Positions 1 to 8,779 of a DNA stretch of 33,346 nt are shown in pieces (position 1 is the stretch's first letter; every line of letters starts with the position of its first letter). Below the pieces are notes generated by a model. That model was not told the origin of the DNA and ran no database searches. It saw nothing but the letters and a program-made list of their open reading frames with translations. Location of the stretch: assembly GCA_034437895.1 (NCBI GenBank), contig DAOTTO010000017.1, positions 1-33,346 on the forward strand. Direction: 5' to 3'. The translations under genes and the position numbers were made by a program. The stretch is from JANRLJ01 sp034437895 (lineage in GTDB: Bacteria; Chloroflexota; Anaerolineae; Aggregatilineales; Phototrophicaceae).

Positions 1-1332
1 CAGCGCAAGCCCTCCGCGCCGTTCACGACCAGCACCTTACAGCAAGAAGCGTCGCGCCGTCTTGGGTTTAATGCCCGCCGCACCATGTCCACCGCGCAGC
101 AGCTTTATGAAGGCATCGATATTGGTGCGGAAGGGACAGCCGGCCTCATCACCTACATGCGTACCGACAGCACGATTGTGTCTGAGCAAGCCCAACAAGA
201 GGCGCGGGATTATCTTACGCAGCGTTTCGGCAAAACTTATATGCCAGAAAAAGCGCCGCAGTATAAAACCAAGACCAAAGGCGCACAAGAAGCGCATGAG
301 GCCATCCGCCCCACCAGCGCCCCGCGTGAACCGGGCAAAGTGCAACAATATCTCTCACGCGATCAGTTTAAACTTTATAAATTGATCTGGGAGCGCTTCA
401 TCGCCAGCCAAATGGCAAACGCCATGTATGACACCCTGCGGATTGAAATTAAAGCGGGGGAAAAACCGACTGACATGCCCTATCTGTTCCGTGTCTCTGG
501 CAGCACCATCAAATTTGCGGGTTTCCTTGCGCTTTATGAAGATACCCGCGATGAAGATATAGCGGTGGATGAGGATGAAGGCCGCATTCTGCCAGATATG
601 ACGGCGGACGAACTCTTGCAACTGATTCAACTTTTGCCGGAGCAGCATTTTACCCAACCGCCCCCCCGTTATACCGAGGCGAGTCTGGTTCGCACCTTAG
701 AAGAATTCGGGATTGGTCGCCCAAGCACTTACGCACCGACGGTTGCCGTGATTCAAGATCGGGAATATGTCGAAAAACAAGACAAACGCATGATTCCCAC
801 CGAAACAGGTAAAATCGTTAATGATCTTTTGGTAGAATTCTTCCCGGATGTGATGGATTTCCAATTTACAGCGCGGATGGAAGATCAATTAGACGAGGTT
901 TCCGAGGGCGAAATCGAATGGCGACCCATGCTGCGCGAATTCTATACGCCATTCGAGTATCAACTGGATAACGCCCATAAAAATATGCCGAAGCTGGCAA
1001 AAGAAGAACATATCGGGCGCGATTGTCCGGTTTCGGGGCATCCCCTTGTGATTCGTTATGGACGGTGGGGGAAATTCATCGGCTGTTCCAATTATCCTGA
1101 GTGCAAGTATACCGAGCCTTTTCTGGAACGCACAGGACTCACATGTCCCATTTGTGGGGAAGTTCACGGCGGCGAGATCGTCATCCGCAAGACAAAGCGT
1201 GGCCGCACCTTTTACGGCTGTTCCCGTTATCCTGATTGCAGCTATTCGGCATGGAAACTGCCGGGTAAACCCGACTCAGATCAACCCGATCAAATCGGTG
1301 ACATCGACATAGAAGAAGCCGTGAGTTTTTAA
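1..1332 (+). CDS. topA: DNA topoisomerase I, C-terminal part (5'-truncated by window)
   Basis: Type IA topoisomerase, which relaxes negative supercoils by cutting one strand through a 5'-phosphotyrosine. The frame is open from base 1, so the true start lies upstream; the ATG at 85 is internal. About 443 residues are visible. The catalytic tyrosine sits in GLITYMRTDS (codon 154-156, visible residue 52). The motif EEFGIGRPSTYAPT and the FTARMEDQLDEV segment are also typical of TopA. The C-terminus has two zinc ribbons. The second is intact (Cys 382, 385, 407, 413 of the visible part). The first reads CPVSG, so its second cysteine is Ser (visible residue 345) while Cys 342, 362 and 368 remain. 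The gene ends in an acidic tail and is followed by a possible terminator. Identification is firm; only the N-terminal Toprim part is unseen. Confidence 0.97.
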   Translation, partial: QRKPSAPFTTSTLQQEASRRLGFNARRTMSTAQQLYEGIDIGAEGTAGLITYMRTDSTIVSEQAQQEARDYLTQRFGKTYMPEKAPQYKTKTKGAQEAHEAIRPTSAPREPGKVQQYLSRDQFKLYKLIWERFIASQMANAMYDTLRIEIKAGEKPTDMPYLFRVSGSTIKFAGFLALYEDTRDEDIAVDEDEGRILPDMTADELLQLIQLLPEQHFTQPPPRYTEASLVRTLEEFGIGRPSTYAPTVAVIQDREYVEKQDKRMIPTETGKIVNDLLVEFFPDVMDFQFTARMEDQLDEVSEGEIEWRPMLREFYTPFEYQLDNAHKNMPKLAKEEHIGRDCPVSGHPLVIRYGRWGKFIGCSNYPECKYTEPFLERTGLTCPICGEVHGGEIVIRKTKRGRTFYGCSRYPDCSYSAWKLPGKPDSDQPDQIGDIDIEEAVSF

Positions 1333-1377
1333 AAATGCACGGTAGTGAGCAAAATAGGACTAAAAGGGCATCCTTAC

Positions 1378-1408
1378 AAGCGCAATTATCACCTGATATT
1401 TGCGCTTT
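1378..1408 (+). terminator. Possible topA terminator
   Basis: An 8-bp perfect stem, AAGCGCAA with TTGCGCTT, encloses a 14-base loop and ends in TTT, about 45 bases after the topA stop. The long loop and short T run make it a weak candidate for intrinsic termination. Confidence 0.4.
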
Positions 1409-1507
1409 ACCTTGCCCTAGATATATTATATTGGGTAGAGTAATGATTATCAAAGTCGCGCAAGCGGCATAAACAGTTAGCGGCGGGCATATCAGAAAGG
1501 CGGACTC

Positions 1508-2971
1508 ATGACCGAAGATTTGACTCCGGTTGAAAAAGGAAAAAAGCCAAAGGCAGCGAAAGCACCAAAAGAGGCGAAAGAGTCCTCCGGCTCAATCGTC
1601 ACACGTTTCCGTAACTGGTTATCAGACAGCTACAACGGCCTCTTTAAGATCCTCATCCAACCGCAGTTGCCCAAACCGCGTGTCCTTGGATTCATGCTAG
1701 GGGCTTTTCTATTCGGTTTGATCTGGGCTTATATGCTCGCGCCAGTCGTTTTTTACAACGGCTCACCGAGTCAGCTTAGCCCCGGTCAGCGCGACCAATA
1801 TGTAAAACTGGTCGCTGGAAGTTATCAGGCAGGTCTATATGACGACTCACAGACGATTCAGCTTTTAAGCCGTGTCGAAGAACCCACTGCCGCAATTGAT
1901 CGAATGCTTCCCAATGAATCCGGTAGTGTGGCTGCCAGTTTACAATCAGTTCGTCCGCTGGCGGAACAGGCAGGCGATGGTACAAGGGCGGCGCGTGATG
2001 GCGGGATTATCCGCAGCATTATTGTCTTTGTCGTCGCGGTGATTGCCTTCGTCTTGATCGTCAATATTTTTGCGCTGCTATGGGGACTGCTTATTGGCGG
2101 GTTCGTACAGCGCTTCCTTGCAAGGTTAAGGCCCAAGACTCAAGCTGATCTTGACGCGATGCAAACGATTGAAGGAATCAAACGTCGTAAAGAACTTGAA
2201 ATACAGATGCGCGCAGAAGCCCCCGCCTCTGACGCAGAAGGTGCTGCTTATGGCCCGCCGATCATGCAGCGTATTTCGACCTATACCAAAGGTCGCCAAT
2301 TCGATGACTCCTTCGCTATTGAAGATGCCAACGATATGTTCTTGGGCGAATCCGGCGCGACTATTTCCAAGACCGTTGGTGATTCGCAAGAACTCGCCGC
2401 CGTCGAAATTTGGCTGTTCGATAAAGAAGATTTCGTCCGTACCTTGAACAAAGTCTTTGTCTCAGAACATGCGTATAATGATCCCGTCAGCCGTTCAGAA
2501 CTCGACTCCAAAGTCGATAACCCATCAACCGATTTGGTCGTCGTAAAACCGGGTTCGGTCATCGTAATAGAAACAGACGCAATCAAACTTCAAGCCAAAA
2601 TCGTGGATGTAACTTACGGCACTAATCCAGACCTACCGCCCAACAGCTATTTTGATGGCTTGACCATTCGTATGGAAGCGTGGGAAAAAGGCAAGGCAGG
2701 CGCGGTTGCCCCCGCACCAGTGAGCGCTCCGGCCTATGCCATACCTTCACCAGTGACCACACCTATGCCTGCTTATACACCCCCTGCCGCGCCCGCTGCT
2801 GCACCGCCGCCGATGCCAAGTTACAGTCCGCCGCCGATGCCATCCTATGCGCCACAGCCCGCCGCGCCTTTTGGTCAGCGACCCGCCGCGCCACCGCCTG
2901 CCACCCTACCGGGGCAAGCGGATGATGATCCTTTCGGCGGAACAGGCGACTTTACCCCGATTGGTAGTTAA
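1508..2971 (+). CDS. Unknown two-helix membrane protein with Pro/Ala-rich tail
   Basis: Not recognised as a named family. The 487-residue protein starts with a Lys-rich hydrophilic segment (1-45). A first membrane helix spans about 58-83 and a roughly 80-residue loop follows. A second long hydrophobic helix covers about 167-200. Next come a charged stretch, a folded-looking domain at about 250-395, and a Pro/Ala-rich low-complexity tail at about 400-475 with repeated PPPMPSY-type units. The start is supported by the AAAGGCGG purine run 6 bases upstream of ATG. With both ends inside the cell, the loop between the helices would face outside. The gene stands alone between topA and a strong terminator, so context gives no function. 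Confidence 0.85.
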   Translation: MTEDLTPVEKGKKPKAAKAPKEAKESSGSIVTRFRNWLSDSYNGLFKILIQPQLPKPRVLGFMLGAFLFGLIWAYMLAPVVFYNGSPSQLSPGQRDQYVKLVAGSYQAGLYDDSQTIQLLSRVEEPTAAIDRMLPNESGSVAASLQSVRPLAEQAGDGTRAARDGGIIRSIIVFVVAVIAFVLIVNIFALLWGLLIGGFVQRFLARLRPKTQADLDAMQTIEGIKRRKELEIQMRAEAPASDAEGAAYGPPIMQRISTYTKGRQFDDSFAIEDANDMFLGESGATISKTVGDSQELAAVEIWLFDKEDFVRTLNKVFVSEHAYNDPVSRSELDSKVDNPSTDLVVVKPGSVIVIETDAIKLQAKIVDVTYGTNPDLPPNSYFDGLTIRMEAWEKGKAGAVAPAPVSAPAYAIPSPVTTPMPAYTPPAAPAAAPPPMPSYSPPPMPSYAPQPAAPFGQRPAAPPPATLPGQADDDPFGGTGDFTPIGS

Positions 2972-2990
2972 GCCTGACTTTTTAAATCAA

Positions 2991-3020
2991 AACGCCCCAA
3001 GACAAATGGGGCGTTTTTTA
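2991..3020. terminator. Bidirectional intrinsic terminator
   Basis: A perfect 8-bp stem AACGCCCC/GGGGCGTT with a 9-base loop is followed by a T run on the plus strand (GCGTTTTTTA). Read from the minus strand it is followed by TTTTG. It can end transcripts of the membrane-protein gene and of greA, which converge here. Confidence 0.85.
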
Positions 3021-3046
3021 ATGGGCATGTTTTGGTAGGTTGTCGG

Positions 3047-3094
3047 GAGTGAATGATGTATCACTCTCGCCAGACGCATGTATTCAGTGCGTCT
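3047..3094 (-). other. Two stem-loops after greA
   Basis: Directly after the greA stop, the minus strand reads AGACGCA, 9 bases, TGCGTCT (3072-3094). A second stem-loop, GAGTGA/TCACTC, follows at 3047-3066. Neither has a T run. They may protect or help to end the greA transcript ahead of the stronger terminator at 2991-3020. Confidence 0.45.
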
Positions 3095-3562
3095 CTATTT
3101 AATGCTTTTGATCTTAAAAGTGATTTCACCCGAAGGCGTATTGGCCTTGACCTTATCGCCCTTTTTACGATCCATCAGTGCCTTGCCGATTGGACTCTCG
3201 TGCGAGATTTTACGTTCACGTGGGTTCGCTTCTGCCGTCCCCACGATCATATAGGTCTCGTCTTCATCCTCACCTTCTTCTCGGATGGTCACTTCAGACC
3301 CAATGCGGACGCGATCTGAGCGCCCTTCGCTGGAAATCACCGTCGCGCTGCGAAGGATGTTCTCAAGATATTGAATTCTGCCTTCAACAAAGGCCTGCTG
3401 CTCACGGGCATCGTGATAATCCGCGTTTTCCTTAAGATCGCCTTCCGCGACGGCCAATTTGAGCTTCATTGCCAATTCTGGCCTGCGATCATTAACGAGT
3501 TTATCTAACTCGCGCATAAGGTCTTCTTTGCCTTCGGAGGTAAGATAGACAGGTTCTGTCAT
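3095..3562 (-). CDS. greA: Transcription elongation factor GreA
   Basis: GreA enters the RNA polymerase secondary channel and stimulates cleavage of backtracked RNA. The 155-residue length is normal for the family. Residues 1-75 form the coiled coil, with the tip motif GDLKENADYHDA. Asp42 and Glu45 correspond to the acidic pair that positions the catalytic magnesium in characterised GreA. The C-terminal FKBP-like domain has the usual ESPIGKALMDRKKGDKV and TPSGE motifs. The start ATG has an AAAGGT Shine-Dalgarno about 8 bases upstream. It lies 36 bases behind the MBL hydrolase gene on the same strand, so the two are probably co-transcribed. Nothing odd is seen. Confidence 0.96.
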   Translation of the reverse strand: MTEPVYLTSEGKEDLMRELDKLVNDRRPELAMKLKLAVAEGDLKENADYHDAREQQAFVEGRIQYLENILRSATVISSEGRSDRVRIGSEVTIREEGEDEDETYMIVGTAEANPRERKISHESPIGKALMDRKKGDKVKANTPSGEITFKIKSIK

Positions 3563-3598
3563 GATTTTGTACCTTTCTAAAAGTGCGTATTGCTCTAT

Positions 3599-4465
3599 TT
3601 ACTGGCCGTTTTGAAATTGCATCTGCACCAATTGACGGCGCTGCTCTGCGAGAATCTGAACATTTTGTCGATGAAGCTGCTGTACCATCCCATTGAGCGT
3701 AATGCGGCTCTTGCCACAATCCTCAATATCAATCTCGTTTAGCGCGATGTCCGAAGGCTGACTCAACAAGGCCTTATCGACTAGCTGGCGCAATTTGTGC
3801 AAGTAATCAATATCGCTTTGAATTTTTTCTTCTACTTCACCGCGAAGAATGACCTCGCCATGCCCTTGAATAATGGTTTCAAAACTTCCAGATTGCAATC
3901 CTTCCAACGACAGCAAGAAATCATCATAAGCCCCATCCACAAAATACGGAATGGGCATCAAGGTATCCGCCGCGAATAAGACCTGCTCTTGCTCAACCAA
4001 ACACACAATCGAATCTGGGCTGTGACCCGGTGTTGACCAAAGTTTGAACGTTTTACCACCCAGATAGAACGTTAGGCTTTTATCAAAAACCAGCGTAGGC
4101 AAGACGAGCGTCACATCCAGCATCTCTCTTGAATTTGCGTTGGCGGCGGCGCGCGCGCGTTCCAAACTTTCCCGCCCACGTTGATCTAAGAGTGTGCGGC
4201 ATCGTTCATGAGCGATGACCTGCGCTCCATCAAAAAAACAAGTGCCAGTGGTATGATCGGCATGATAATGCGTGTTGATAACTATTTTGATCTCTACCCC
4301 TAAACGTTCCGTCACGAAGCGCTTTATAGCTTTCGTCTCTTCCGGGTAGACGAGTGTATCGATCATGACTGCGCCTTCAGTCGTGATGACCACCCCCGCC
4401 GTTACTTGTGCGTAAAGGTCACTGGTAAAAACGTATATATCATCGGTTACACGTTCACGCTGCAT
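3599..4465 (-). CDS. Metallo-beta-lactamase-fold hydrolase
   Basis: 288 residues with the full metal-site set of the MBL fold: THYHADH (His66, His68, Asp70, His71), His148 in STPGHSPDS, Asp167 in FAADTL, and His202 in QGHGE. This pattern predicts a binuclear metal hydrolase. Closest by motif are the glyoxalase II-like/quinoprotein-relay-type MBL proteins, but the substrate cannot be read from sequence. The last roughly 45 residues form a Gln-rich helical tail (LHRQNVQILAEQRRQLVQMQ), an unusual extension that may be a coiled coil. No signal peptide, so cytoplasmic. It is the first gene of a likely two-gene unit with greA. A promoter with 17-base spacing lies upstream; no Shine-Dalgarno is visible. 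Confidence 0.9.
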   Translation of the reverse strand: MQRERVTDDIYVFTSDLYAQVTAGVVITTEGAVMIDTLVYPEETKAIKRFVTERLGVEIKIVINTHYHADHTTGTCFFDGAQVIAHERCRTLLDQRGRESLERARAAANANSREMLDVTLVLPTLVFDKSLTFYLGGKTFKLWSTPGHSPDSIVCLVEQEQVLFAADTLMPIPYFVDGAYDDFLLSLEGLQSGSFETIIQGHGEVILRGEVEEKIQSDIDYLHKLRQLVDKALLSQPSDIALNEIDIEDCGKSRITLNGMVQQLHRQNVQILAEQRRQLVQMQFQNGQ

Positions 4466-4494
4466 ACGCGATCAATAAATCATTTCATAGTGAT

Positions 4495-4523
4495 AAAATA
4501 ATGGTGGGAGTATAGTCACTCAA
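4495..4523 (-). promoter_or_regulatory. Sigma70-like promoter for the MBL hydrolase-greA unit
   Basis: Minus strand shows TTGAGT, a 17-base spacer, then TATTTT. The -10 box ends 29 bases before the MBL start codon. Matches are by eye. Confidence 0.45.
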
Positions 4524-4596
4524 AAAACGAAAATCAAGAGATTAAGGCATAGCTCATCGAGCTAAAATCAAACTTGCGTTATACTTTGAAATAATT

Positions 4597-4603
4597 AAGG
4601 AGG
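4597..4603 (+). promoter_or_regulatory. Perfect Shine-Dalgarno
   Basis: AAGGAGG ends 7 bases before the ATG at 4611 and fixes the start of the large receptor gene. It is the strongest ribosome binding site in the window and suggests high translation. Confidence 0.85.
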
Positions 4604-4610
4604 TTTTTAC

Positions 4611-6764
4611 ATGAAAAAAACAATTTTAGCCGGGTTGCTACTCGTATGTCTGATGTTGATGCTGGTCATCACCGTCAGCCAAGCCCAAACGCAGCCTGTA
4701 TTCCGAATCGGCGTTCTGGATGAAGAACGCGGCCCCATCAGCAGCGGCGCACGTTTAGCCGTTTCTCGTATTAACGATGCAGGGGGTGTACGTGGTGCGG
4801 ATGGCACTTTCTTCCGCCTCGAACTCATTATTCAACCAAGCAATATTGGCGCGACTTTGGATGAAGCCATTTCAACCCTCGAACAGGCCAGCGTCATTGC
4901 CGTTCTTGGCCCAGAAACCACCGAACAAGCGCTTGGCAATCTTCCTGCCCTGCAAACGCTCGGTGTGCCGATTTTAACGCCAGCAATCGGGGATACCGTG
5001 ATCGCCTCGGATTCTTCGGAGTTATTGTTTCGCACCCGTGCGGCGGAACGCTTACAAGGTGCAGCCTTGGGCGATTATCTGACCAATGATTTAGCCGTCA
5101 CCAATCTTGCCACCGTTCAATTGGATAGCAACAGCACCGCCAGCAGAGTCGGGTTTTCGCTTTCGCTTTCGCAGCTCCCGAATGCGCCAGAAGAAGAAAC
5201 CCTGCCCATCTTAGAAGACACCACTGAACTTCCAAATCTGGTCGCGCAAGCGCTTGAAGTCAACTCACAGGCTGTCGTGGCTTATGGCCCGCCAGAAATC
5301 GCCACCGCCTTTTACAATCAACTACGGGCAGGTGGGTATGTCGGCATTTTTGCTTATAATCAAGCGGAAAATCCCGTCTTCCGCAATGGCGTATCGTCGG
5401 AGCAGTTACGTGGTGTCTTAAGCACGACAACTTGGCCTTTAGCCTCATTTGATGAAACCAGCAACGATTTTCTCAATGCCTATGTTCGCGCTTTTGGCGA
5501 AGTACCCGGCGCGGTAGAAGCGGCCAGTTATGACGCGGTTCAACTGCTGGCTGCCGCCATCGCCTTACCCGGCGACCTCAAGACTAATCTCGAAGGGCTG
5601 AGCGAAGTGCAAAGTGTTCAGGGTGTGTTAAGCCCTGTGAATTTAGCACGAGGTGAAATGAGTGATCGCGTTAGCGTCATTCAGCTTGGCGCATTGGGCG
5701 GCTCGGAAATTAAAGCCCGTTATGCAGGTTCGCAGCGCCTACCAGATGAAATTGAAGTGGTCGAAGGGACAGCGCCAACCCCGACACCCACTTTAGACGG
5801 CGTTTTCGTCACCATCAAGAATGCCATTCAAAATGTGCGTACAGGCCCTAGCCTGCAATACAATATTTTGGGGCAACTGCGCCAAGGCGAACAAGCCCGC
5901 GTTATCGGCGCAACGATTGACTTTGATTGGGTAGTGATCGAGTTTCGAGGACAGAATGGCTGGCTGGCAACCTATTTATTAGATGTCTTGGGAGATCGCA
6001 CTTCTGTGCCAGTTATTACGCCGCCGCCTACACCCACGCCGGGACCTGCAACAGGTACACCCACCGCTGAACCGTCGGTTGATGTGATTGTCGTTTCCGC
6101 CGTCCCAACGACGCTCACACTCGGCACTCAAACCAATATCAACGTCACCGTACAGAATGTCGGCAGTATTCCCGCTGGACAATTCTCGGTTGCGGTTACG
6201 CTGCCGCCCGATAATTACTATACCTTCGCCGTCGTCGCGGGTTTAGCGCCGGGTACACAGCAAACCATTGTCTTGCCTGCCCTCTTAAGCAGCGCGACAG
6301 GGAACTTTACAGCGATTATCGTTGCCGACTTGAACAATGATGTCCCCGAAAGCCCCAATGGTGAGGCCAACAACGATGATTTTATCTTCAATTATCGGGT
6401 AGATCGTCCGGTGACGCTCATCAATAACACGACGCTTGCCGTTAGTAATCAGCTTGATCTTGAAGGCAACCTTACGCCCGTCTTCGATATTCAATACACA
6501 GCGGCGGGACTTAACACAACAGGGACATGTTCGGGGACGGTCAATTGCATCGGTTTAATGAGTCCGGCTTTGAATTGGGATACCTCTCATTACGATGCGA
6601 TTACATCAGCGGCAGGCATCAACGCGACATTGATCCCGAATACGGCACTTACCCCCGGCGCAACGATTGGCATCCTGACGGCTGAAGGTCGGCGTGGTGT
6701 GCTGCGGGTCGATTCGATAAATCCGGGCGTATCCATTACGCTCACTTACCGCGTTTATCAATAA
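4611..6764 (+). CDS. Exported orphan receptor: type-I binding-protein domain, SH3b, CARDB
   Basis: 717 residues. A cleavable Sec signal peptide (1-25, ending SQA) has no lipobox. Residues about 28-385 look like a Leu/Ile/Val-type (LivJ/Peripla_BP_6) solute-binding domain: FRIGVLDEERGPISSGARLAV, then an INDAGG motif, VIAVLGPETTEQA and AVEAASYDAVQLLAAA. After a short PTPTPT linker comes a bacterial SH3-like domain (about 395-460, NVRTGPSLQYNILGQLRQGE). A Pro/Thr linker leads to a CARDB-type beta domain (about 488-597, TVQNVGSIPAG, NNDD). An unrecognised C-terminal domain (about 600-717) carries Cys640 and Cys646. No ABC permease or ATPase gene is nearby. A role as an extracellular or wall-bound sensor or adhesin fits better than transport. 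Domain calls are by motif and order. Confidence 0.85.
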   Translation: MKKTILAGLLLVCLMLMLVITVSQAQTQPVFRIGVLDEERGPISSGARLAVSRINDAGGVRGADGTFFRLELIIQPSNIGATLDEAISTLEQASVIAVLGPETTEQALGNLPALQTLGVPILTPAIGDTVIASDSSELLFRTRAAERLQGAALGDYLTNDLAVTNLATVQLDSNSTASRVGFSLSLSQLPNAPEEETLPILEDTTELPNLVAQALEVNSQAVVAYGPPEIATAFYNQLRAGGYVGIFAYNQAENPVFRNGVSSEQLRGVLSTTTWPLASFDETSNDFLNAYVRAFGEVPGAVEAASYDAVQLLAAAIALPGDLKTNLEGLSEVQSVQGVLSPVNLARGEMSDRVSVIQLGALGGSEIKARYAGSQRLPDEIEVVEGTAPTPTPTLDGVFVTIKNAIQNVRTGPSLQYNILGQLRQGEQARVIGATIDFDWVVIEFRGQNGWLATYLLDVLGDRTSVPVITPPPTPTPGPATGTPTAEPSVDVIVVSAVPTTLTLGTQTNINVTVQNVGSIPAGQFSVAVTLPPDNYYTFAVVAGLAPGTQQTIVLPALLSSATGNFTAIIVADLNNDVPESPNGEANNDDFIFNYRVDRPVTLINNTTLAVSNQLDLEGNLTPVFDIQYTAAGLNTTGTCSGTVNCIGLMSPALNWDTSHYDAITSAAGINATLIPNTALTPGATIGILTAEGRRGVLRVDSINPGVSITLTYRVYQ

Positions 6765-6774
6765 ATTACGGCTC

Positions 6775-6805
6775 TTTGGGGCGGCATATCATTTGTCGCC
6801 CCAAA
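6775..6805. terminator. Stem-loop between convergent genes
   Basis: A perfect 9-bp stem, TTTGGGGCG with CGCCCCAAA, and a 13-base loop lie between the ends of two convergent genes. There is no downstream T run in either direction, but the A/T-flanked GC stem in this position makes termination the likely role. Confidence 0.55.
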
Positions 6806-6811
6806 AACCAC

Positions 6812-7849
6812 CTAATTCAATTCAACTTCGACAAAAGTGGTTTGTCCGGCGGTGATAGAAATATTCCCCCGAAAGCGTATCCGGCCAGTTTCCTCACTGA
6901 CAGTAATTTCATACTCACCTTCGGGCAAATCCCCATAGGTAAAATTCTCGCGCCAGACATAATCGCCGTTGACGGCATCATCATGATAGCTGTAGGCATA
7001 ACGCACGGCATCAGAATTCGCGGCGCGGATTTGCACCGTCACATCATAAACCACATCCCCGGCGAGATCAGTCACCCGTCCGGCGATGGTTCCGAAACCA
7101 AACCAAGGATAAATCCATAAATCGGGATTTCGCGTCGCGCGATAATCTTCAGGATCACCGACGCGCACTTCCAAGTGTAAATGTGGCCCTTCGGCAACAC
7201 CCGTTCCCCCTACCACGCCAATCCGTTCACCCGGTTCAATCGGACTTCCTGTTTCTACTTCAACCCGATCCAGATGCCCGTAAAGGGTATAAACAGGAAG
7301 ACCCTCCGGCGAAGGAACGCTGTGTTCGATAACGACCAGATTGCCATAATAATTGTTGCTGGGGCCAAAAAGCCGTTGCAAGTCATTCCCCGCATAATAG
7401 ACCGTCCCGCCACCTACCGCCATAATCGGTACACCGGTAGAACTCTGATAATCTTGCCCAAGGTGCGTCTGTCGCTGCCCCTGTTGGGTGCTACCATAAG
7501 GATAGGTGCGGTCAGCGAAATCCATCTCCGACTCGCGGGAAAAAGGACGGTTAAAGAAATAATGATCGACACGCTGAGGAGTCGGCGTGATCGTCGCTGT
7601 TAAAGTTTTGCTGGGTGTTAGCGTAATCGTCGCTGTTTCAGTTGGCATGGCGGTTTCGGTGGGCGGCAGTGTAGGTGTGCGGGTGGCTGGCGGTGGTCCC
7701 GCCGTTGGGACTGCCGTCGCTACTAAGAAATCACTGGTCGGCGCAGCCGTGACGGAAAAAGCCTGCTGCTGATTTTCACCTGATTGACAGGCAGCAGCAA
7801 AAAACAATAGAGATAGGATGAGAAGGGTAATCAATTTGCGATAAGTCAT
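6812..7849 (-). CDS. M23 (LytM-type) metallopeptidase lipoprotein
   Basis: 345 residues. The N-terminus MTYRKLITLLILSLLFFAAAC ends in a lipobox, with Cys21 as the predicted lipidation site. A Thr/Pro-rich linker runs to about residue 90. The M23 domain (about 110-235) has all expected residues: His129 and Asp133 in THLGQD, His192 in LYGH, and HLH with His223 and His225. Zinc-dependent cleavage of peptidoglycan cross-bridge peptides is therefore predicted. A C-terminal beta domain (about 255-345, IAGRVTDLAGDVVYDVTV) resembles carboxypeptidase-regulatory or Ig-like modules. The start ATG lies 3 bases after the ftcD stop, so it is translated from the same mRNA. Substrate specificity is not readable. 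Confidence 0.92.
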   Translation of the reverse strand: MTYRKLITLLILSLLFFAAACQSGENQQQAFSVTAAPTSDFLVATAVPTAGPPPATRTPTLPPTETAMPTETATITLTPSKTLTATITPTPQRVDHYFFNRPFSRESEMDFADRTYPYGSTQQGQRQTHLGQDYQSSTGVPIMAVGGGTVYYAGNDLQRLFGPSNNYYGNLVVIEHSVPSPEGLPVYTLYGHLDRVEVETGSPIEPGERIGVVGGTGVAEGPHLHLEVRVGDPEDYRATRNPDLWIYPWFGFGTIAGRVTDLAGDVVYDVTVQIRAANSDAVRYAYSYHDDAVNGDYVWRENFTYGDLPEGEYEITVSEETGRIRFRGNISITAGQTTFVEVELN

Positions 7850-7852
7850 GGG

Positions 7853-8773
7853 TCACTCAAAATCAATTTCACGATAATCCCCTGTACGCAACCCCAACTG
7901 CTTTTCTAGCGTCAGGTCGTGCGTCGTCATAGGGAGTTGTAGATAAGACAAAGCGGTATCCATTAAGGCGGCTTGCGGGATTAACCCTACCAGTTCAGTA
8001 TGGGTAATGGCTGCATCTTGTTGAGCAGCGGCAGCGCGTAAGGCTTCCATAATGGCGAAAAGGGACGTTTTTCGATAATCTATCACATTCATAGAGACTT
8101 GCGCCCTCCCACCAACCAATAAGCCGAGCGCCTTAAGATAAGGCAAACCCCCGCCCAATTCGCGCACGGTTCGGGCAATTTTTTTGGCAATTTCCACGTC
8201 ACTTGTATCCAGATAAGCGTTAAAAGCAATCAACGGCGCACGCGCCCCAATCGCCACCGCACCCGCCCGTCCCAAGACAGGCAAGCCGTAATCAGGTGCG
8301 CGGTCTGGATCAGTCTGGATCGTCGTCTTGAGTTTTTCATAGGCATCACGACGGACAACAGCCAGATTAGCCCGTTCTGGCCTGAGAGCCGCTTTTTCGT
8401 ACAAATAAACGGGGATATTGAGTTCATTGGCGACGCGCTGCCCAAGTGCCTGCGCCAGCATCACACATTCGCGCAGCGTCACATCACGCAGCGGTACAAA
8501 AGGCACAACATCCGCCGCACCAATACGCGGGTGAACCCCATTATGTAGATCAAGATCAATCAGTGCAGCAGCGGTTTTAATGCCTTGGAATGCCGCTTCT
8601 GTTACAACTTCCGGCGCACCAGCGAACGTCACGACAGTTCGATTATGGTCAGGGTCACTGCTGCGATCCAACACATAAACGCCCTCGACATCGGCAATCG
8701 ACTTGACGACGGATTCAATCACCTCAGCGCGGCGACCCTCGCTAAAGTTAGGGATACATTCTACCAGCGGCAT
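7853..8773 (-). CDS. ftcD: Glutamate formimidoyltransferase (formiminotransferase domain only)
   Basis: Transfers the formimino group from N-formimino-L-glutamate to tetrahydrofolate, the last step of one route of histidine breakdown. The 306 residues cover the N- and C-terminal formiminotransferase subdomains without the cyclodeaminase half of the animal enzyme. Typical segments are VECIPNFSEGR at the N-terminus, DPDHNRTVVTFAG, and HPRIGAADVVPFVP with His81 at the catalytic position. The ATG at 8773 is preferred over the TTG just before it because homologues begin MPLVEC. It starts 6 bases after the SH3/zinc-ribbon gene and ends 3 bases before the M23 gene. No other histidine-utilisation gene is in view, so the pathway context is missing. 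Confidence 0.92.
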   Translation of the reverse strand: MPLVECIPNFSEGRRAEVIESVVKSIADVEGVYVLDRSSDPDHNRTVVTFAGAPEVVTEAAFQGIKTAAALIDLDLHNGVHPRIGAADVVPFVPLRDVTLRECVMLAQALGQRVANELNIPVYLYEKAALRPERANLAVVRRDAYEKLKTTIQTDPDRAPDYGLPVLGRAGAVAIGARAPLIAFNAYLDTSDVEIAKKIARTVRELGGGLPYLKALGLLVGGRAQVSMNVIDYRKTSLFAIMEALRAAAAQQDAAITHTELVGLIPQAALMDTALSYLQLPMTTHDLTLEKQLGLRTGDYREIDFE

Positions 8774-8779
8774 CAAGGG

